Shown: positions 30,801 through 62,890 of the stretch, one piece after another | Numbering within the stretch: position 1 is the first letter of the stretch | Layout of the letters: each line of letters starts with the position of its first letter | Assembly (NCBI RefSeq): GCF_012273895.1 | Contig: NC_052121.1 | Span: 2,728,001 to 2,792,000, forward strand | From: Zerene cesonia | Lineage: Eukaryota; Arthropoda; Insecta; Lepidoptera; Pieridae | Direction of reading: 5' to 3' | DNA length: 64,000 nt | The notes under the pieces: model-generated | Databases searched by the model: none | The model's input: the letters and a program-made list of their open reading frames with translations, nothing else | Told to the model about the DNA's origin: nothing | Made by a program: the position numbers and the translations under genes

Positions 30801-33760
30801 TGATAAACGCACGGGTAGCAGTGGACCACGTCACAGAGAATTGAACAAGTTGGCAAATGTTTATACGAACGTGAGGTTTCAGGACGAGTGATTTAAATTT
30901 CAAATGTTGCACCGCGCGTGCAATAAATGGTCACTTATAAAGTTCCTACTTTGAATCGTAAAGTTTAAAGTATCGTTCAGAAAAAAAGTGCCTGTTTTCA
31001 AACTTTGCGAACGCATCAAAGTGTCGTTCATCACCTCATTCCAGCTAAAGTGCCACAATGAAAAGCCCTCATGTTTACACGACAACAAAAATCTGTTGTG
31101 CGACATGAAAGCTCTTTATACTGGGAGCTTTGCGATCCATTAACGACACTTAACAAAGACTTGAAGGGCGCCCAAGTTACCAAAATGTGTAGGACTTGGT
31201 GTTACGTAGTTTTCATATAAACACTGGAACAATGCGCACAAAGAAAGTTCTTGCTATTGTGGTCGAGACAGAGCACTCGTATAACAGAACAAATACACAT
31301 TTCGTCACAATCATATGACCCAATGAACGTTCTTGAATGTTGCCAATCAATAATTTCCGCAAGGTTATTTCAGAGTCGAAATAAGAACAAGATAAGAGTA
31401 TTTATTTTTCTAAATTTCCACAAATATTGTCAAGTATTTATCATACAAAATGTGTGTAGTCAAGCCTTATAATAAGTTAAAGATAAGCAGATCAGATTAA
31501 GTCGTATGCTCTATTAAACAAAGAAACAAACGTGTTATTAACTTACTATTTATATAAACTATGCTTACTAACTAACTAAAATACATTTAAGCCTTTAATA
31601 AGTTAAGTCCTATTCAAATCGTCTTATTTATATCACAATATAAATGAGATTACTGGGTACGAACCAGAATCTCGGCTAAGCCTACTCGAAATCTTTCAAT
31701 ACCCGTAGATATTCTACTCTGATTTTTGCTATGTTATATCATATTATTCAATGAATATAATACATTTTTGCACTCTTTTGATAATTTTAAACTTGTACCA
31801 GAGTAAAAATATTACAATAATACTGTGACTATTTCTCTAATATTGGAAAAAGCTAACAATGTGAATTGAAATTAAAAGCATTGCAAAGCACTTAACAATT
31901 ACTAAGTGATAAAAGTTGCCAAACTTGAAATTTTGCCGACGAAAAGCAATATTGGCAAAAACTAACTTATTCTTACTGTATAGCTAACGATGAAAATCAA
32001 AGTTTGTGCTCAGCTCAGACTTCAATTTTGTATGAGCTTTTCGCTAAGTACTATCGCAGACTGTGCCTTTTTTTGTGGCTTAACCTAGGATCAATAAAAA
32101 CCAGTGTACATGGAAAAATAGGGAATCATAAACGTAAAGACTTATACAATTTTAAAATTGAAGCAAGCAAATCGTTTAGACTTAAGGTATTTTGTCTTAA
32201 AAAATTAAATTAAGATACTAACATTTCGGTGAAGCGATATTTATACAGGTCGAGCTCAATTATACGCTCAAGGCAAGAAGCCGACTCACAATGAAGAAAA
32301 AATATGATTGGTTTCATTGAGTATGATATAGATATTAAAATTGCACGATTTTTTGCTAAGAACTACCGCCATAATCAACGCGCTAACATAGTACGACCAA
32401 GGTCTACATTCAATATACTGAACAAGCTTTATCCAATTCTTTCCCACTTGAAATTGTATGCCTGAATTGTATAGAGCTTCAAGTTGAAACATTTTAATAA
32501 TATAGCCTAACAATATAAAATTTCATCAGCGACACAATAGGTACGCTTAATAATGCAGTCTCGTTTACCTTGTTTACTTTAATGGACGTAATAAAATAAG
32601 ACCGACCATTATTTGTGACTCATATAACCATGAACCTAGTGTTCAAGTTCAAATACTAAACGTATACAACGCGAACATAATAAGCGTTATGATAAGCGCA
32701 CTCCTTATCGGTCAGTAAAAACCATTGCTATTTATAGACGTGACATAAATCCGCTATTTACCGTCAATAGCCGTAAGACACAAAGTGTCTTACATTGCAC
32801 GTACTCTCTACGAGATTATAAGTAACAATGAAGCCCTTTATGTATTCCCCTATAAATACAACATTTTTACTTTTAAAAATCCCTACTAATACATAGCACT
32901 CGTCCAATAATAAAACAAAATACAGGTTCAAATGCAGTCTCAGAAGTAGTGCATTCAACGTGGGCATTAATATAACATAGACTGTTAACTGTAACACAGC
33001 ACGTCATTTATGTGATAAATTATAGCTTATTACAAAACCCGTAGCACCATTCCAATTCCGATCAACAATTTTCGAACATTTATTTGGTAATTACGATAAA
33101 TCCCCGTTGCGGAGTGTCAATATCTTACTTCAGGGGAAAGCGTCCCTTTCCCAAAAGAGAGAAGGATTAATTTTACTGTTAAATTTGTGCGAACCGATGC
33201 GTCAGTTAAAATAATAACAGTTATATTATTGTGATGTCTCGTACCCCCTTGTGGGGTATGTGGCAGATTTCATTCGGGACTAGTTACCCATTATTCCACC
33301 GGATATCAAACCCAAGAAGCCTCGGGAGCTCTCCCTTATGTTATTCGCTATACCGAGAAAGCGGTCAAATAATAAAATTGGAATGTTATGATGCCATAGT
33401 AGAAATTTCATAGCAATGCCTTTTCGATTGAAATTCTTTGATAATTAGAGTACAGGTGTATTTTCACAGACGGTTTTGATTTGAACGACGAAATACAACG
33501 TCGAGCTTCGCATCGGCAAATTCAAATCTATCAACGCGACTACTGAGAGGAATTTTCGCGCCTTTGACTAGGTGCTGTAGTTTTTAAATTTAAAAATAGG
33601 TTTGCACTCGTTCTGTTTATGTTTTTATCTTTGCATTTTTTATTATGTAAATGGCCAATAATCTAACAAAAATACGAGAAACTTTAAATATTATTCATAG
33701 GAAAATTAACTAAATTGCTCAATGTGCTAAAACAGTTTCCTTTTTAACAGGATAGTCATT
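24880..33760. other. AT-rich non-coding stretch with islands
   Basis: No exon recognised. Higher-GC islands lie at about 26,090-26,300, 27,040-27,190 (includes the octamer ATGCAAAT), 29,690-29,820 and 30,270-30,480. A perfect hairpin sits at 26,638-26,666. If the phosphatase C-terminal exon lies in this window it may be hidden here, but I did not find its expected DNI(T/S)V motif. Confidence 0.35.
26638..26666. repeat. Perfect 11 bp inverted repeat
   Basis: ACTATAGTGTA (26,638-26,648) and TACACTATAGT (26,656-26,666) are exact reverse complements separated by 7 bases. It is too short for a typical pre-microRNA; it could be a transposon or protein-binding remnant. Confidence 0.6.
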
Positions 33761-33764
33761 TATA

Positions 33765-33885
33765 CACATAAATATTCCTCTTGAATCACTCTATCAAATA
33801 AAAAAACACATCAAAATTCGTTACGTAGGTTTATCTAAACCTTCATAGGGGCAAGGAGCGACATTGTTTTATACTATGTAATAAG
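33765..33885 (-). mobile_element. Fragment of a dispersed lepidopteran repeat
   Basis: Contains TTCCTCTTGAATCACTCTAT and ATCAAAATTCGTTACGTAG, blocks that recur at 43,150-43,190 and 61,810-61,880 in this window. It lies just 3' of phosphatase exon 7, in the intron. Confidence 0.5.
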
Positions 33886-33965
33886 AAAGGAAATCTTTAA
33901 AGTCTCTTTTCACTAACAGCATTGCACCAATCAAAGATTTATGTGCATCCTTAATCTACACTTAC

Positions 33966-55593
<21,628 letters not shown>

Positions 55594-55599
55594 TTTCGT

Positions 55600-57072
55600 A
55601 TAAATGTACTGTTTTCCTTACAATATAATAAAAACACTGGATTGGTCAACAAACCATATAAAATAAGAGTGTCGTCAGGACAATTACGCAAATTACTGTA
55701 AAAAGCACTGATTAAACTTAATTAAGTTTTGTTAGTTTATAACTATTTGGTATCGACAACGATCGATAAGTTTATTCGAAAATATTATAAAGTATTGATA
55801 TAAGTCAAAACACTCGAATCACAGCTCACCCGCACACCAACACAAAATTTTAAAATGTATTCAAAGCATAGACAAAAGATTTTAGACAGGCTACAATAGT
55901 GATTTTTTTTTTATCTGTTGTCTTCTACAATTTTTTAGTGCCTGCCATGAAAGATGTCCGTAAATGCCGTGGCCAGCCAGCGCTATCAGCCTTAGATAAG
56001 GTCGCCAACATTATTTAATTAAATTTCCCGGAGTTGGAGAAAATATATGCACAAAGGGTTACAAAAAATTACGCTATATTGTAAGTGCTGAATATGGATG
56101 TCTGTCTAGTTATTTTACGTAAGAGTTTCAAAAAGATTAATAACAATAATAACCACACTCTTTTACGTATAATGGTTTTGTATCGGTTTTTGAGTACCCA
56201 TAATCCAGTTAATAAATATATTTTCTTTACTCTTCGTGTTACAATGACAAGGAGCAGTGCGTCATCTTTTAAGAATTTTATTATTTTTATGCTCGAATAA
56301 TTATTAATACAGGTCAAACATACGATAGTTAATCAAAATTAATCAATCTAATATTCTAAGCCATGTAAATAAAGATATCTAGTAAGAGAGGCCAACTTGA
56401 TGGTTAACGTTTGTTTAATTAATTTTAAATAAATAAAAGACCAAGAAACAATTTTTACATTCGAACAATAACGAACAAATGACAAAAAAATAATTAAATT
56501 AGTTAAAAAATAAAAAACGGGAGGGCCAAAATCAGTGAGCCGTCATTGGTAGAAACTATTGCACTTAGTTAATCTGTGGTTCGTCCGTTTTTTCATTCTA
56601 ATCATAGATAATAGGTACCAAAGAGTAGTATTATAAAAATATGATAGATACAATGATAGGTGCTGTATCTATGATTCTAATTTATTGTTTTTTGTATACA
56701 TAAAATATTAGGAACTATTGTGTACTGTGTGCGGATTATCTCATTTTCGTAGTTATACTAGGTAGGTTTATTTTAAATATTTTCACTTTTTATATCTTTA
56801 TACTGTTAGAAAACTTGTCACATTGTGTAAATTATATTTTCTATTCTATTTTTTCACCCAATACTTATAATTAAAGTGCAATCGTATTTATCGTGGTAAC
56901 CAATTAATTAATAATGAGTTGAATTGATAACACTTATCTTCTGCTTGTCAGTTGTCACGTAAAAAAGTTAGATATGATTATGAAAAGATAATACATTTAG
57001 CAACTCATGTTTTATTAGTAGACTATTCATTTTTGTTTCGTGTTTTAAGGTCACAATTGAAATAAATACAAC
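55600..57072. other. Divergent intergenic region, phosphatase/FABP
   Basis: About 1.5 kb between the two start codons, holding both 5' UTRs and promoters. Apart from the DRE-like motif near 55,751 it is AT-rich with no recognised element. An unspliced 5' UTR exon of the FABP gene may lie here. Confidence 0.5.
55745..55775. promoter_or_regulatory. DRE-like TATCGA/ATCGATA motif upstream of the phosphatase
   Basis: The stretch TATCGACAACGATCGATAAG lies about 160 bp upstream of the phosphatase start codon. In insects TATCGATA is the DREF/BEAF-type core promoter element typical of housekeeping genes. Function is inferred from position and motif only. Confidence 0.35.
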
Positions 57073-57142
57073 ATGCCATCAATTGCTGGAACTTACAAAC
57101 ACTATAAGAATGAAAATTTTGACGAATATTTTAGTGCTGTTG
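57073..57142 (+). CDS. Fabp: FABP-like exon 1
   Basis: ATG at 57073 (context ACAACATGCC) opens MPSIAGTYKHYKNENFDEYF; the exon ends GTTG|GTATGT after 23 codons and one base. The split Gly24 matches the conserved position of FABP intron 1. Confidence 0.93.
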
Positions 57143-58297
57143 GTATGTATTAATTTTACTAATTATGACATTGTAGTTATAAATAAGGCAGCCTTTTATG
57201 TATTAACCATTTTGAGATTTGAAGAATGTCCCAATGTTTGTATATTTTATTGTTTAATCCACCCACTCAATATATACATGTTAGTTTCAATGTTATAAAA
57301 TTACAGTATGTATACAATTTGATTTTTCGATTATTTATTTACTATCTTTTACAATAATTTATCATCACTATGACATTGTAGGTGTGCCATATATGGGGAG
57401 AAAAATGATGGGTTTATCATCACCTCAGATGGATATAACCGTAGATGGTGACCAAATGACAATTAAAACATCATCTTTGATGAGAAAAGTAGAGTATACA
57501 TTCAAGCTAGGTGAAGAATATGAAGAACACATGCCTGATACTGTTCTTAAGGTATAAAACACAAATTTTAATTTAAGTGTAATCCTACTTATATTATAAA
57601 TGCGAAAGTTTGTAAGGAAGTGTGTGTGTTGGTCTTTCACTCAAAAACTACCTAACTGATTGCCATGAAATTTGGTACATAGACAGCTGGACAACTGGAA
57701 TAACATATAGGCAACTTTTTACTCAGATATTCCTAAATTAGATATTAAAAGTCTTATATCATAAAATTTTCCCATTTTTTTTTTCTAAAAGTTTGTTTTT
57801 GAGCATTTTTAATTTATTTTATTATATTAACTATTCTAGTGTGTAACAAAAATCCAGAATGATAATGAAATAATAACTGAATCAGTGATCCCAGCCACTG
57901 GGGAAAAGTGTGGACGCCACTATCTCTTCACTGATGATGAGTGTGTTATAGTAAGTATGCTATTGGCATAAACTTAAAATAATCTAATTGTCTATAAATA
58001 TTTAAAATGTTTGGTTCGGTTCTGCCTTTATATAAACAAAATTGTTTTACACCAATTAACTGATTAAAATATTAAATGTCATATGCAGTATAAATATTTT
58101 GCAGGATAATTGTATATAATGCATCAGTTTTTTATCTACTGTAGTGCCCCTCACAGACGACCAGAGGAGGAAATACAAACTGTTACCTTCCAATTTGATA
58201 GCTTTTTTGGTAACTTATTGCATTGTTTTTTCAGACACTGACCCATGACAAAGCAAAGGTACCTGCTAAGAGATACTTCAAAAGAGTAACTTCATAA
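57073..58297 (+). CDS. Fabp: Intracellular lipid-binding protein (FABP/CRABP family), 4 exons
   Basis: Exons 57073-57142, 57382-57551, 57840-57950 and 58235-58297 join in frame (70+170+111+63 bases) to give 137 residues and a TAA, the normal size of the family. These small cytosolic beta-barrel proteins carry fatty acids, retinoids or similar ligands (family knowledge). Visible: N-terminal SIAGTYKHYKNENFDEYFSA (FABP signature, with Gly-x-Tyr and ENFDEY), VDGDQMTIKTSS, FKLGEEYEEHMPD, and C-terminal KRYFKRVTS. The four-exon structure is the ancestral FABP layout. The usual R-x-Y that grips the ligand carboxylate appears as Arg130-Tyr-Phe132, so Phe replaces Tyr. There is no signal peptide. It stands divergent to the phosphatase, with about 1.5 kb between start codons. 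A Helitron fragment lies in intron 2. Confidence 0.93.
57382..57551 (+). CDS. Fabp: FABP-like exon 2
   Basis: The acceptor TTGTAG| at 57381 and donor AAG|GTATAA enclose two bases plus 56 codons, residues 24-80. It encodes the portal helix region and strands around VDGDQMTIKT and FKLGEEYEE, which are hallmark FABP segments. Confidence 0.95.
57583..57735 (+). mobile_element. 3'-truncated Helitron in FABP intron 2
   Basis: It starts TCCTACTTATATTATAAATG, the same 5' end as the element at 40,349-40,564, and continues through GATTGCCATGAAATTTGG and GACAGCTGGACAACTGGAAT. The CTAGT end is missing. Confidence 0.8.
57840..57950 (+). CDS. Fabp: FABP-like exon 3
   Basis: Acceptor TTCTAG| and donor ATA|GTAAGT enclose 37 codons in phase 0, residues 81-117 (CVTKIQNDNEIITE to TDDECVI). 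These correspond to the beta strands carrying the family's KIQ...N and ligand-facing residues. Confidence 0.93.
58235..58297 (+). CDS. Fabp: FABP-like exon 4
   Basis: Acceptor TTTTTTCAG| is followed by 20 codons and TAA. It encodes TLTHDKAKVPAKRYFKRVTS, the closing strand. The Arg-x-Tyr pair of most family members is here Arg-x-Phe. The upstream ORF frame and the stop both agree with the phase from exon 3. Confidence 0.92.
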   Translation, partial: TLTHDKAKVPAKRYFKRVTS

Positions 58298-58474
58298 AAG
58301 TGTTATACAGATGCTATATGTATATATATATATATTATGAAATAAGAGTTTATTTACATTCTGCGCTTTTAATCTGTATGTGATATAAGTTGGACTGTTG
58401 GAGATTATTTTATTATTGTCTCAGTTGAACTGATACTTTTTTATATCTTTATATTTTTTTATAATTATATGATT

Positions 58475-58480
58475 AATAAA
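58475..58480 (+). terminator. Poly(A) signal of the FABP-like gene
   Basis: AATAAA lies about 180 bp after the stop codon, followed by a T/GT-rich stretch. This is a standard cleavage and polyadenylation signal placement. Confidence 0.6.
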
Positions 58481-58499
58481 ATGTGTTTATGAAGTTATA

Positions 58500-59725
58500 A
58501 AAGCATTTTTATTTTTTCCAAGAAATAAAGAAAAAATAATGGTAATATTATGTATTACATCAAACAGCAAACTGCTCTATAAAATAACTTATCTACTATA
58601 ACTGAAAATTCACGTAAGTAATAATAAAAGGAAAAGCTGTGACAAAGCAGCAGCCTCAAACTACAACAAGGCAGGTCTAATTTTCAGCTAATCCCACAGG
58701 CTAGTCACCCCACTTTTTTTTCTCTTAATTGTGAAGAATTGTTAATGATTCAATTAATGCAGGAAGAGATTATTGCAACCAAGGAAGAATTTCAAAATAA
58801 TTACTAAAATCATTCAATCGTGCAAAAAAGCAATCAAGTTTTGTACTTATATTGTTTTCCTTCATTTCCTGAATTAAGTTTGAGGTACCCGTATTAATAT
58901 ACTACTCTTTGATCGTAGTTCTTCAACGGATGAACCACTTACATGATTTTGTTTCTTTTTGAAAGGAATAAGGCAAATCTATATTTAGCTAAGTTTGATG
59001 ATTAATATATAAAGAAATCAGAGGACCATATAGCAGAATGTTTATATGACTACAGAGGATATGATAAATAGTAAAACTAACCGGCCGCCACCACAAACAA
59101 CGACGTTTTTAACCAATACTATCTATGGCTATGGCTCAATAATTTATCAATTTCTTATAATATAATTTTATAATGTACTTTAAAAGCTTCAGCCCTTATT
59201 GTACTATTTAGTAAGATCGACTGCTCCATGATCATTTGTTTAATGTAATAATCCAAATAAAGAACAAACAACTTTAAGTACCAACGACAAACATTAAACA
59301 TTTGTGCTATTGTCACTAGTTAATATACATAACATTTATGGTAGTGGATTATATTGTATATAGATTTATCATTTCTATATTATAAAAGTATTTTTAATCA
59401 ACAATACCACCATAAATTGCAATTGTGGAATGTTGATTTAAGGTTTTAGTTAACGCAATGTAAAATCTTACTAATATTTGTAAAACTATTTATTACTTTT
59501 TTTTCTTATGCAATGGCAATTGGCAGCACTGAATCAGCTGTCACTTTGTGATCGATACATTGTTTTGAATAATTTTATGACAAAAGAAAGAAAACGGTCG
59601 AGGCAGAAGTCAAGTTACTTGCTATTTCAAAGCTCTTTCCAGTCTTACTTTTCTTAATTTGCTCTTCCTCGCTCTCACATCTTATTATTTGCCTTCAAGT
59701 CTACAACTTGCAAGGCATTACAAGT
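58500..59725. other. Intergenic region, FABP to ARL6IP1
   Basis: No exon seen. The 200 bp before the ARL6IP1 start include GTGATCGATACATTG and T/C-rich sequence likely to be promoter and 5' UTR. Confidence 0.45.
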
Positions 59726-59731
59726 ATCGCA

Positions 59732-59749
59732 ATGTCTGATGTTAACCAG
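59732..59749 (+). CDS. Arl6ip1: ARL6IP1-like exon 1 (six codons)
   Basis: The ATG at 59732 gives MSDVNQ, followed by the donor CAG|GTAACT. It is a very short coding part of a first exon; phase 0 joins DLQVKKLK of exon 2. It was chosen because no in-frame ATG fits at the start of exon 2 and the acceptor there is strong. Confidence 0.75.
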
Positions 59750-60807
59750 GTAACTTTGAAGAGAAAAAATATTTTTTTATTTTTACATTTTTTTTACTAC
59801 AAAAATTTATATATGTCAGCAAAGCACGTAATTAAATGCGTATATTATTTACAAACAGGTTACATGACTATAATTGTTTATAAAGACATTTTACTTTTAG
59901 GACCTACAAGTGAAAAAATTGAAGAGATTGTTGGAAGGTTGGCGCACAGCATTGCTGCCTTTAAAATCGGTTTTCTTATGGGAACAACAATGGCATCCTT
60001 GTGCCATAGTTGCGTCTGTGTCATTTCTATATTTAATTATCTGGTTAATGGACCTAAACACTCTTGCAACATTTGCAATTGTTGGTTTATTCATCAACTT
60101 TGTTGATTTCATTGTTCCCATTGTTTGCAAATCTATCTGTAGTCCTAATTCATGGACAGGCCAAAATGAAAAAACGTATGAAGATATTTGTAGGAGCCTT
60201 GTAGAAATGTATAATGGGACCTTTAAACAATTTTGCAAGTTTTACTCACTCCGAGAAGATAGCCCTATCATGGTAAGAATTTTTGTCTTAAATAATGTTA
60301 CTTTTGTTTCTTTCATATATTTAAAGATATTTTTGGGTATTGTATATATACATTTTTTATTAAGTGTGAACGTAATGAAAATAGTGAAGATTGACTTATC
60401 TACAGAACCTTTGTTTACAGCTTAAGCAACCAAAATTGTAACATATATGAATTTCTTATATGAATATTGGTGCATTATTGTACATTGCTCATACATTTTC
60501 TAAGGAATAATCTTATGTTCTTAGTCAACAAAATTAAGGCGATTATAGCACAATTCATGTTAATTGCTCCTGATTCTCTTTACTAAACTTAATTAATTTT
60601 AAAACATTTTTTTTCCAGTATTATATAATTTCCATCAGTATGCTGTGTATCCTGGCTTGGTTGTCATCATCTGTCAACAATGTGTTCCTGCTTTACATTT
60701 TCTCTGTTGTGGTGCTCCTGTGGCCCGGCATCCAGCACAGGGGCATCTTCAACACGCTACTGTCCATGATCCACATGGCTCCAAAGATAGCATTGAAATC
60801 AGAATAA
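59732..60807 (+). CDS. Arl6ip1: ARL6IP1-like ER membrane-shaping protein, 3 exons
   Basis: Exons 59732-59749, 59901-60272 and 60619-60807 join in phase 0 to give 192 residues; human ARL6IP1 is about 203. ARL6IP1 is a reticulon-like hairpin protein of the endoplasmic reticulum that bends tubular ER membranes and binds the GTPase ARL6 (family knowledge). Visible: a basic N-terminal helix (KKLKRLLEGWRTALLP), hydrophobic spans at about residues 40-58 and 61-83 forming one hairpin, a polar middle with TYEDICRSLVEMYNG, and spans at about 131-148 and 151-170 ending in LLWPGI. The tail is PGIQHRGIFNTLLSMIHMAP then ALKSE. It lies about 1.4 kb downstream of the FABP-like gene on the same strand with its own poly(A) signal, so it is an independent gene. 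Confidence 0.92.
59901..60272 (+). CDS. Arl6ip1: ARL6IP1-like exon 2
   Basis: The acceptor TTACTTTTAG| and donor ATG|GTAAGA enclose 124 codons (residues 7-130). It contains the basic N-terminal helix, the first membrane hairpin and the cytosolic loop with WTGQNEKTYEDICRSL. Confidence 0.93.
60619..60807 (+). CDS. Arl6ip1: ARL6IP1-like exon 3
   Basis: The acceptor TTTTTTCCAG| is followed by 62 codons and TAA. It encodes the second hydrophobic hairpin, LLWPGIQHRG and a short polar tail. Its GC content rises toward the 3' end compared with exon 2. Confidence 0.93.
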   Translation, partial: YYIISISMLCILAWLSSSVNNVFLLYIFSVVVLLWPGIQHRGIFNTLLSMIHMAPKIALKSE

Positions 60808-60916
60808 TTGGTTACTATTATTAGCTGCTAGCTTTTTATGTGATGTAAGTCTGGTCATTACCATTTTAAGTTTAATGTAGCTTATGTTGTGAGCTTTAAA
60901 TTATTAACTTTTGTTA

Positions 60917-60922
60917 AATAAA
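60917..60922 (+). terminator. Poly(A) signal of the ARL6IP1-like gene
   Basis: AATAAA lies about 110 bp after the stop codon, followed by a T-rich stretch ending in TTTATTTGTT. Confidence 0.6.
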
Positions 60923-61161
60923 AGGGTATTTATATGAATTAAAAATGTTACTGTTTTATTTGTTCACACCTAAGACTTAAAAGTAATTGTAGTGTCATAT
61001 TAAAACTTTATCAATAATTACAATTAAAAAGTGTATCACATTTTTTTGGATTCTCCTGTAGTAAATTTATAGCCTATAGCACTCGGGTATCACATAAATA
61101 TTCAATGGTGAAATTTCGAAATTGGTCCAGTCGAAATTGGTGCAGGGATAATTATTAATTA

Positions 61162-61328
61162 CTAGCTTACCGCCCGCGGCTTCGCACGCCTCCGTATTGT
61201 TCTGACCTTTTAAACCTTCTCTGGGCTATTCATAATCAACCTAAACCATGATTACAAGAATCAGACCAGCCATTGTCGAGTTTTAGCGAGACTAACGAAC
61301 AGCAATTGATTGCAGTATTTGTATAAGA
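61162..61328 (-). mobile_element. Complete small non-autonomous Helitron
   Basis: On the minus strand it starts TCTTATACAAATACTGC after an A and ends GTGCGAAGCCGCGGGCGGTA then AGCTAG before T. Inside it carries GCTGTTCGTTAGTCTCGCTA. A related fragment (CACCTAAACCATGATTATAAG) lies near 63,827. Confidence 0.82.
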
Positions 61329-61914
61329 TTTTTAATTTTCAATTGTATTAAGTAAAAATATACCTTTATATCTCTTATGTACAAAATCAATTTAAAAAAT
61401 ATTTTAATCACTTCGAGTTTCCCGGTCATGGCTTCCCTTGCATGTACTTCACTACTTTGACTTCCATCTAATAGTCTTCCTTCGAGTTTTATCTTCGCGA
61501 TAAAAAAAAAGTAGCCTATTAGTCTTTTACTGCATAAATAAGGTTATGAACCTCGAACTAGATATGATATTTTTTAAGAATTGTCTCAAAAGTCACAAGC
61601 TTGTGTCTGTGTTTTGATTTCTTTAAAGTCAAGGTCCTGAACGTGGTTTCCATTCGAGAACCTATCCGCCCCAACGAGCTACGTACTTGGGCCACTGCGA
61701 CTTCGACTTGGTTATGTCGGTTCAGTTTATTTCGATTTCTTTCGTTCTAACCTAATAATTATTAACACAAAGCCACGCGATAAATTCGGAATAGTTTTAA
61801 AGAGGTCATTATACATATACACCTTCCTCTTGAATCACTCGTATCTATTAAAAAAAACCCCATCAAAATCCTTGCGTAATTTTAAAGATTTAAACATCCC
61901 TATGTATGTAGCGT

Positions 61915-62116
61915 GACCGCCTCCTTGGTACAGTGGTTAATGCGTGAGCGTAGAACTGAGGGGTTGATTCCCGGTAGGGACGCACAAAAAAAAAATGTCT
62001 TGGTCTGGCAGGACACAGAAGACTGATCACCTACTTGTCCCTAAAGAAAATCGATCAGTGAAACGGATGTACATCATCTGCCCCATACGCCACTAGGGGA
62101 CACGGGACATCACTAC
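61915..62116 (+). mobile_element. tRNA-derived SINE, family B, with target-site duplication
   Basis: It begins GACCGCCTCCTTGGTACAGT (A-box region), then GGTTGATTCCCGGTAGG (B box), an A-rich run, CTTGGTCTGGCAGGACACAG and CACCTACTTGTCCCTAAAG, ending ACACGGGACATCACTAC. The direct repeat TATGTATGTAGCGT flanks it (61,901-61,914 and 62,117-62,130). Confidence 0.9.
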
Positions 62117-62149
62117 TATGTATGTAGCGTAGGGCGCCCTGTGACTCGG

Positions 62150-62275
62150 TGGTGTGAAGATATAAGAAACGTAGCAAGCAAAAATTGGCGGCAAGAAACA
62201 TTGATCGGGCCAAATGGCGTGCCTTAGGAGAGGCCTACGTCCAGCAGTGGACTTACAAAGGCTGAGAAGAGAAAG
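62150..62275 (+). mobile_element. 3' end of an RTE-like non-LTR retrotransposon
   Basis: A plus frame from 62,206 reads RAKWRALGEAYVQQWTYKG and stops at 62,263-62,265. This matches the C-terminus of lepidopteran endonuclease-reverse transcriptase proteins as I recall them. Upstream frames are broken, so only a dead 3' stub remains. Confidence 0.65.
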
Positions 62276-62646
62276 ATGTATGGACATGGATATATGACAA
62301 AGTGACAGAGAAAGCAACTTTGTTTTATACAATGTAGTGATTAACTATTATAAAATTCATATGCTTCAAATTTCATTTGAAATGTTTCCACACTCGTTCA
62401 ACCGCTTTTGCGGTTGCGTGGCGGCGATCTCTGGTCTATGTCTATCCTTAAAATCCAGTCTGCTGTTCTTGGCTATAATATTTACTTTTTAATATTATTA
62501 TGGAGTTAGAAGAAATTACAATAAAACAGGCATTTTTCAAAAGCATTGTATATTTCTATAAATCACTTAAAATTACATCCTTGCAAATATTCACTTTGTG
62601 ATAAATGCAAAATAGTATAATGGTGTGATAAGTTAATAACAATATA

Positions 62647-62743
62647 CTATGTAGCCTGCACTTTATCTACTAATGGATCCTTTGATTCAGGAAGCTGTTC
62701 ACAATCTGAAAATGTCATAGCTCTATTAACAATGATAGCTCCT
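62647..62743 (-). CDS. Possible terminal exon of the same unrecognised gene
   Basis: A polypyrimidine run and acceptor (TATATAG|AGGAGC) at 62744 are followed by an open frame of 31 residues, GAIIVNRAMTFSDCEQLPES then KDPLVDKVQAT and a TAG. This reading needs one base carried from an upstream exon ending in phase 2, and no matching donor is obvious. Using the donor near 63,018 instead would give a different short tail. It may be an alternative last exon or chance. Confidence 0.3.
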
Positions 62744-62890
62744 CTATATAAAAAAAAAAATCATTAAATAATTGTGTCAACATTGTCAGTATTATCAAGC
62801 AAATATTAAACTCACAAAATACAAGTGATTAATTAGTATACACCATATTACATAATTATCTAAAATTGTCATCTACGAAAAACGCATACG

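Larger units (their letters stand above)
61800..62345 (-). mobile_element. Older repeat split by later insertions
   Basis: The left part (61,800-61,914: CACCTTCCTCTTGAATCACT, ATCAAAATCCTTGCGTAA) and right part (about 62,285-62,345: GACAGAGAAAGCAACTTTG, TTTTATACAATGTAGTGAT) are consecutive blocks of the same repeat seen near 33,765 and 43,150. A SINE and an RTE-like fragment now separate them. Confidence 0.65.
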
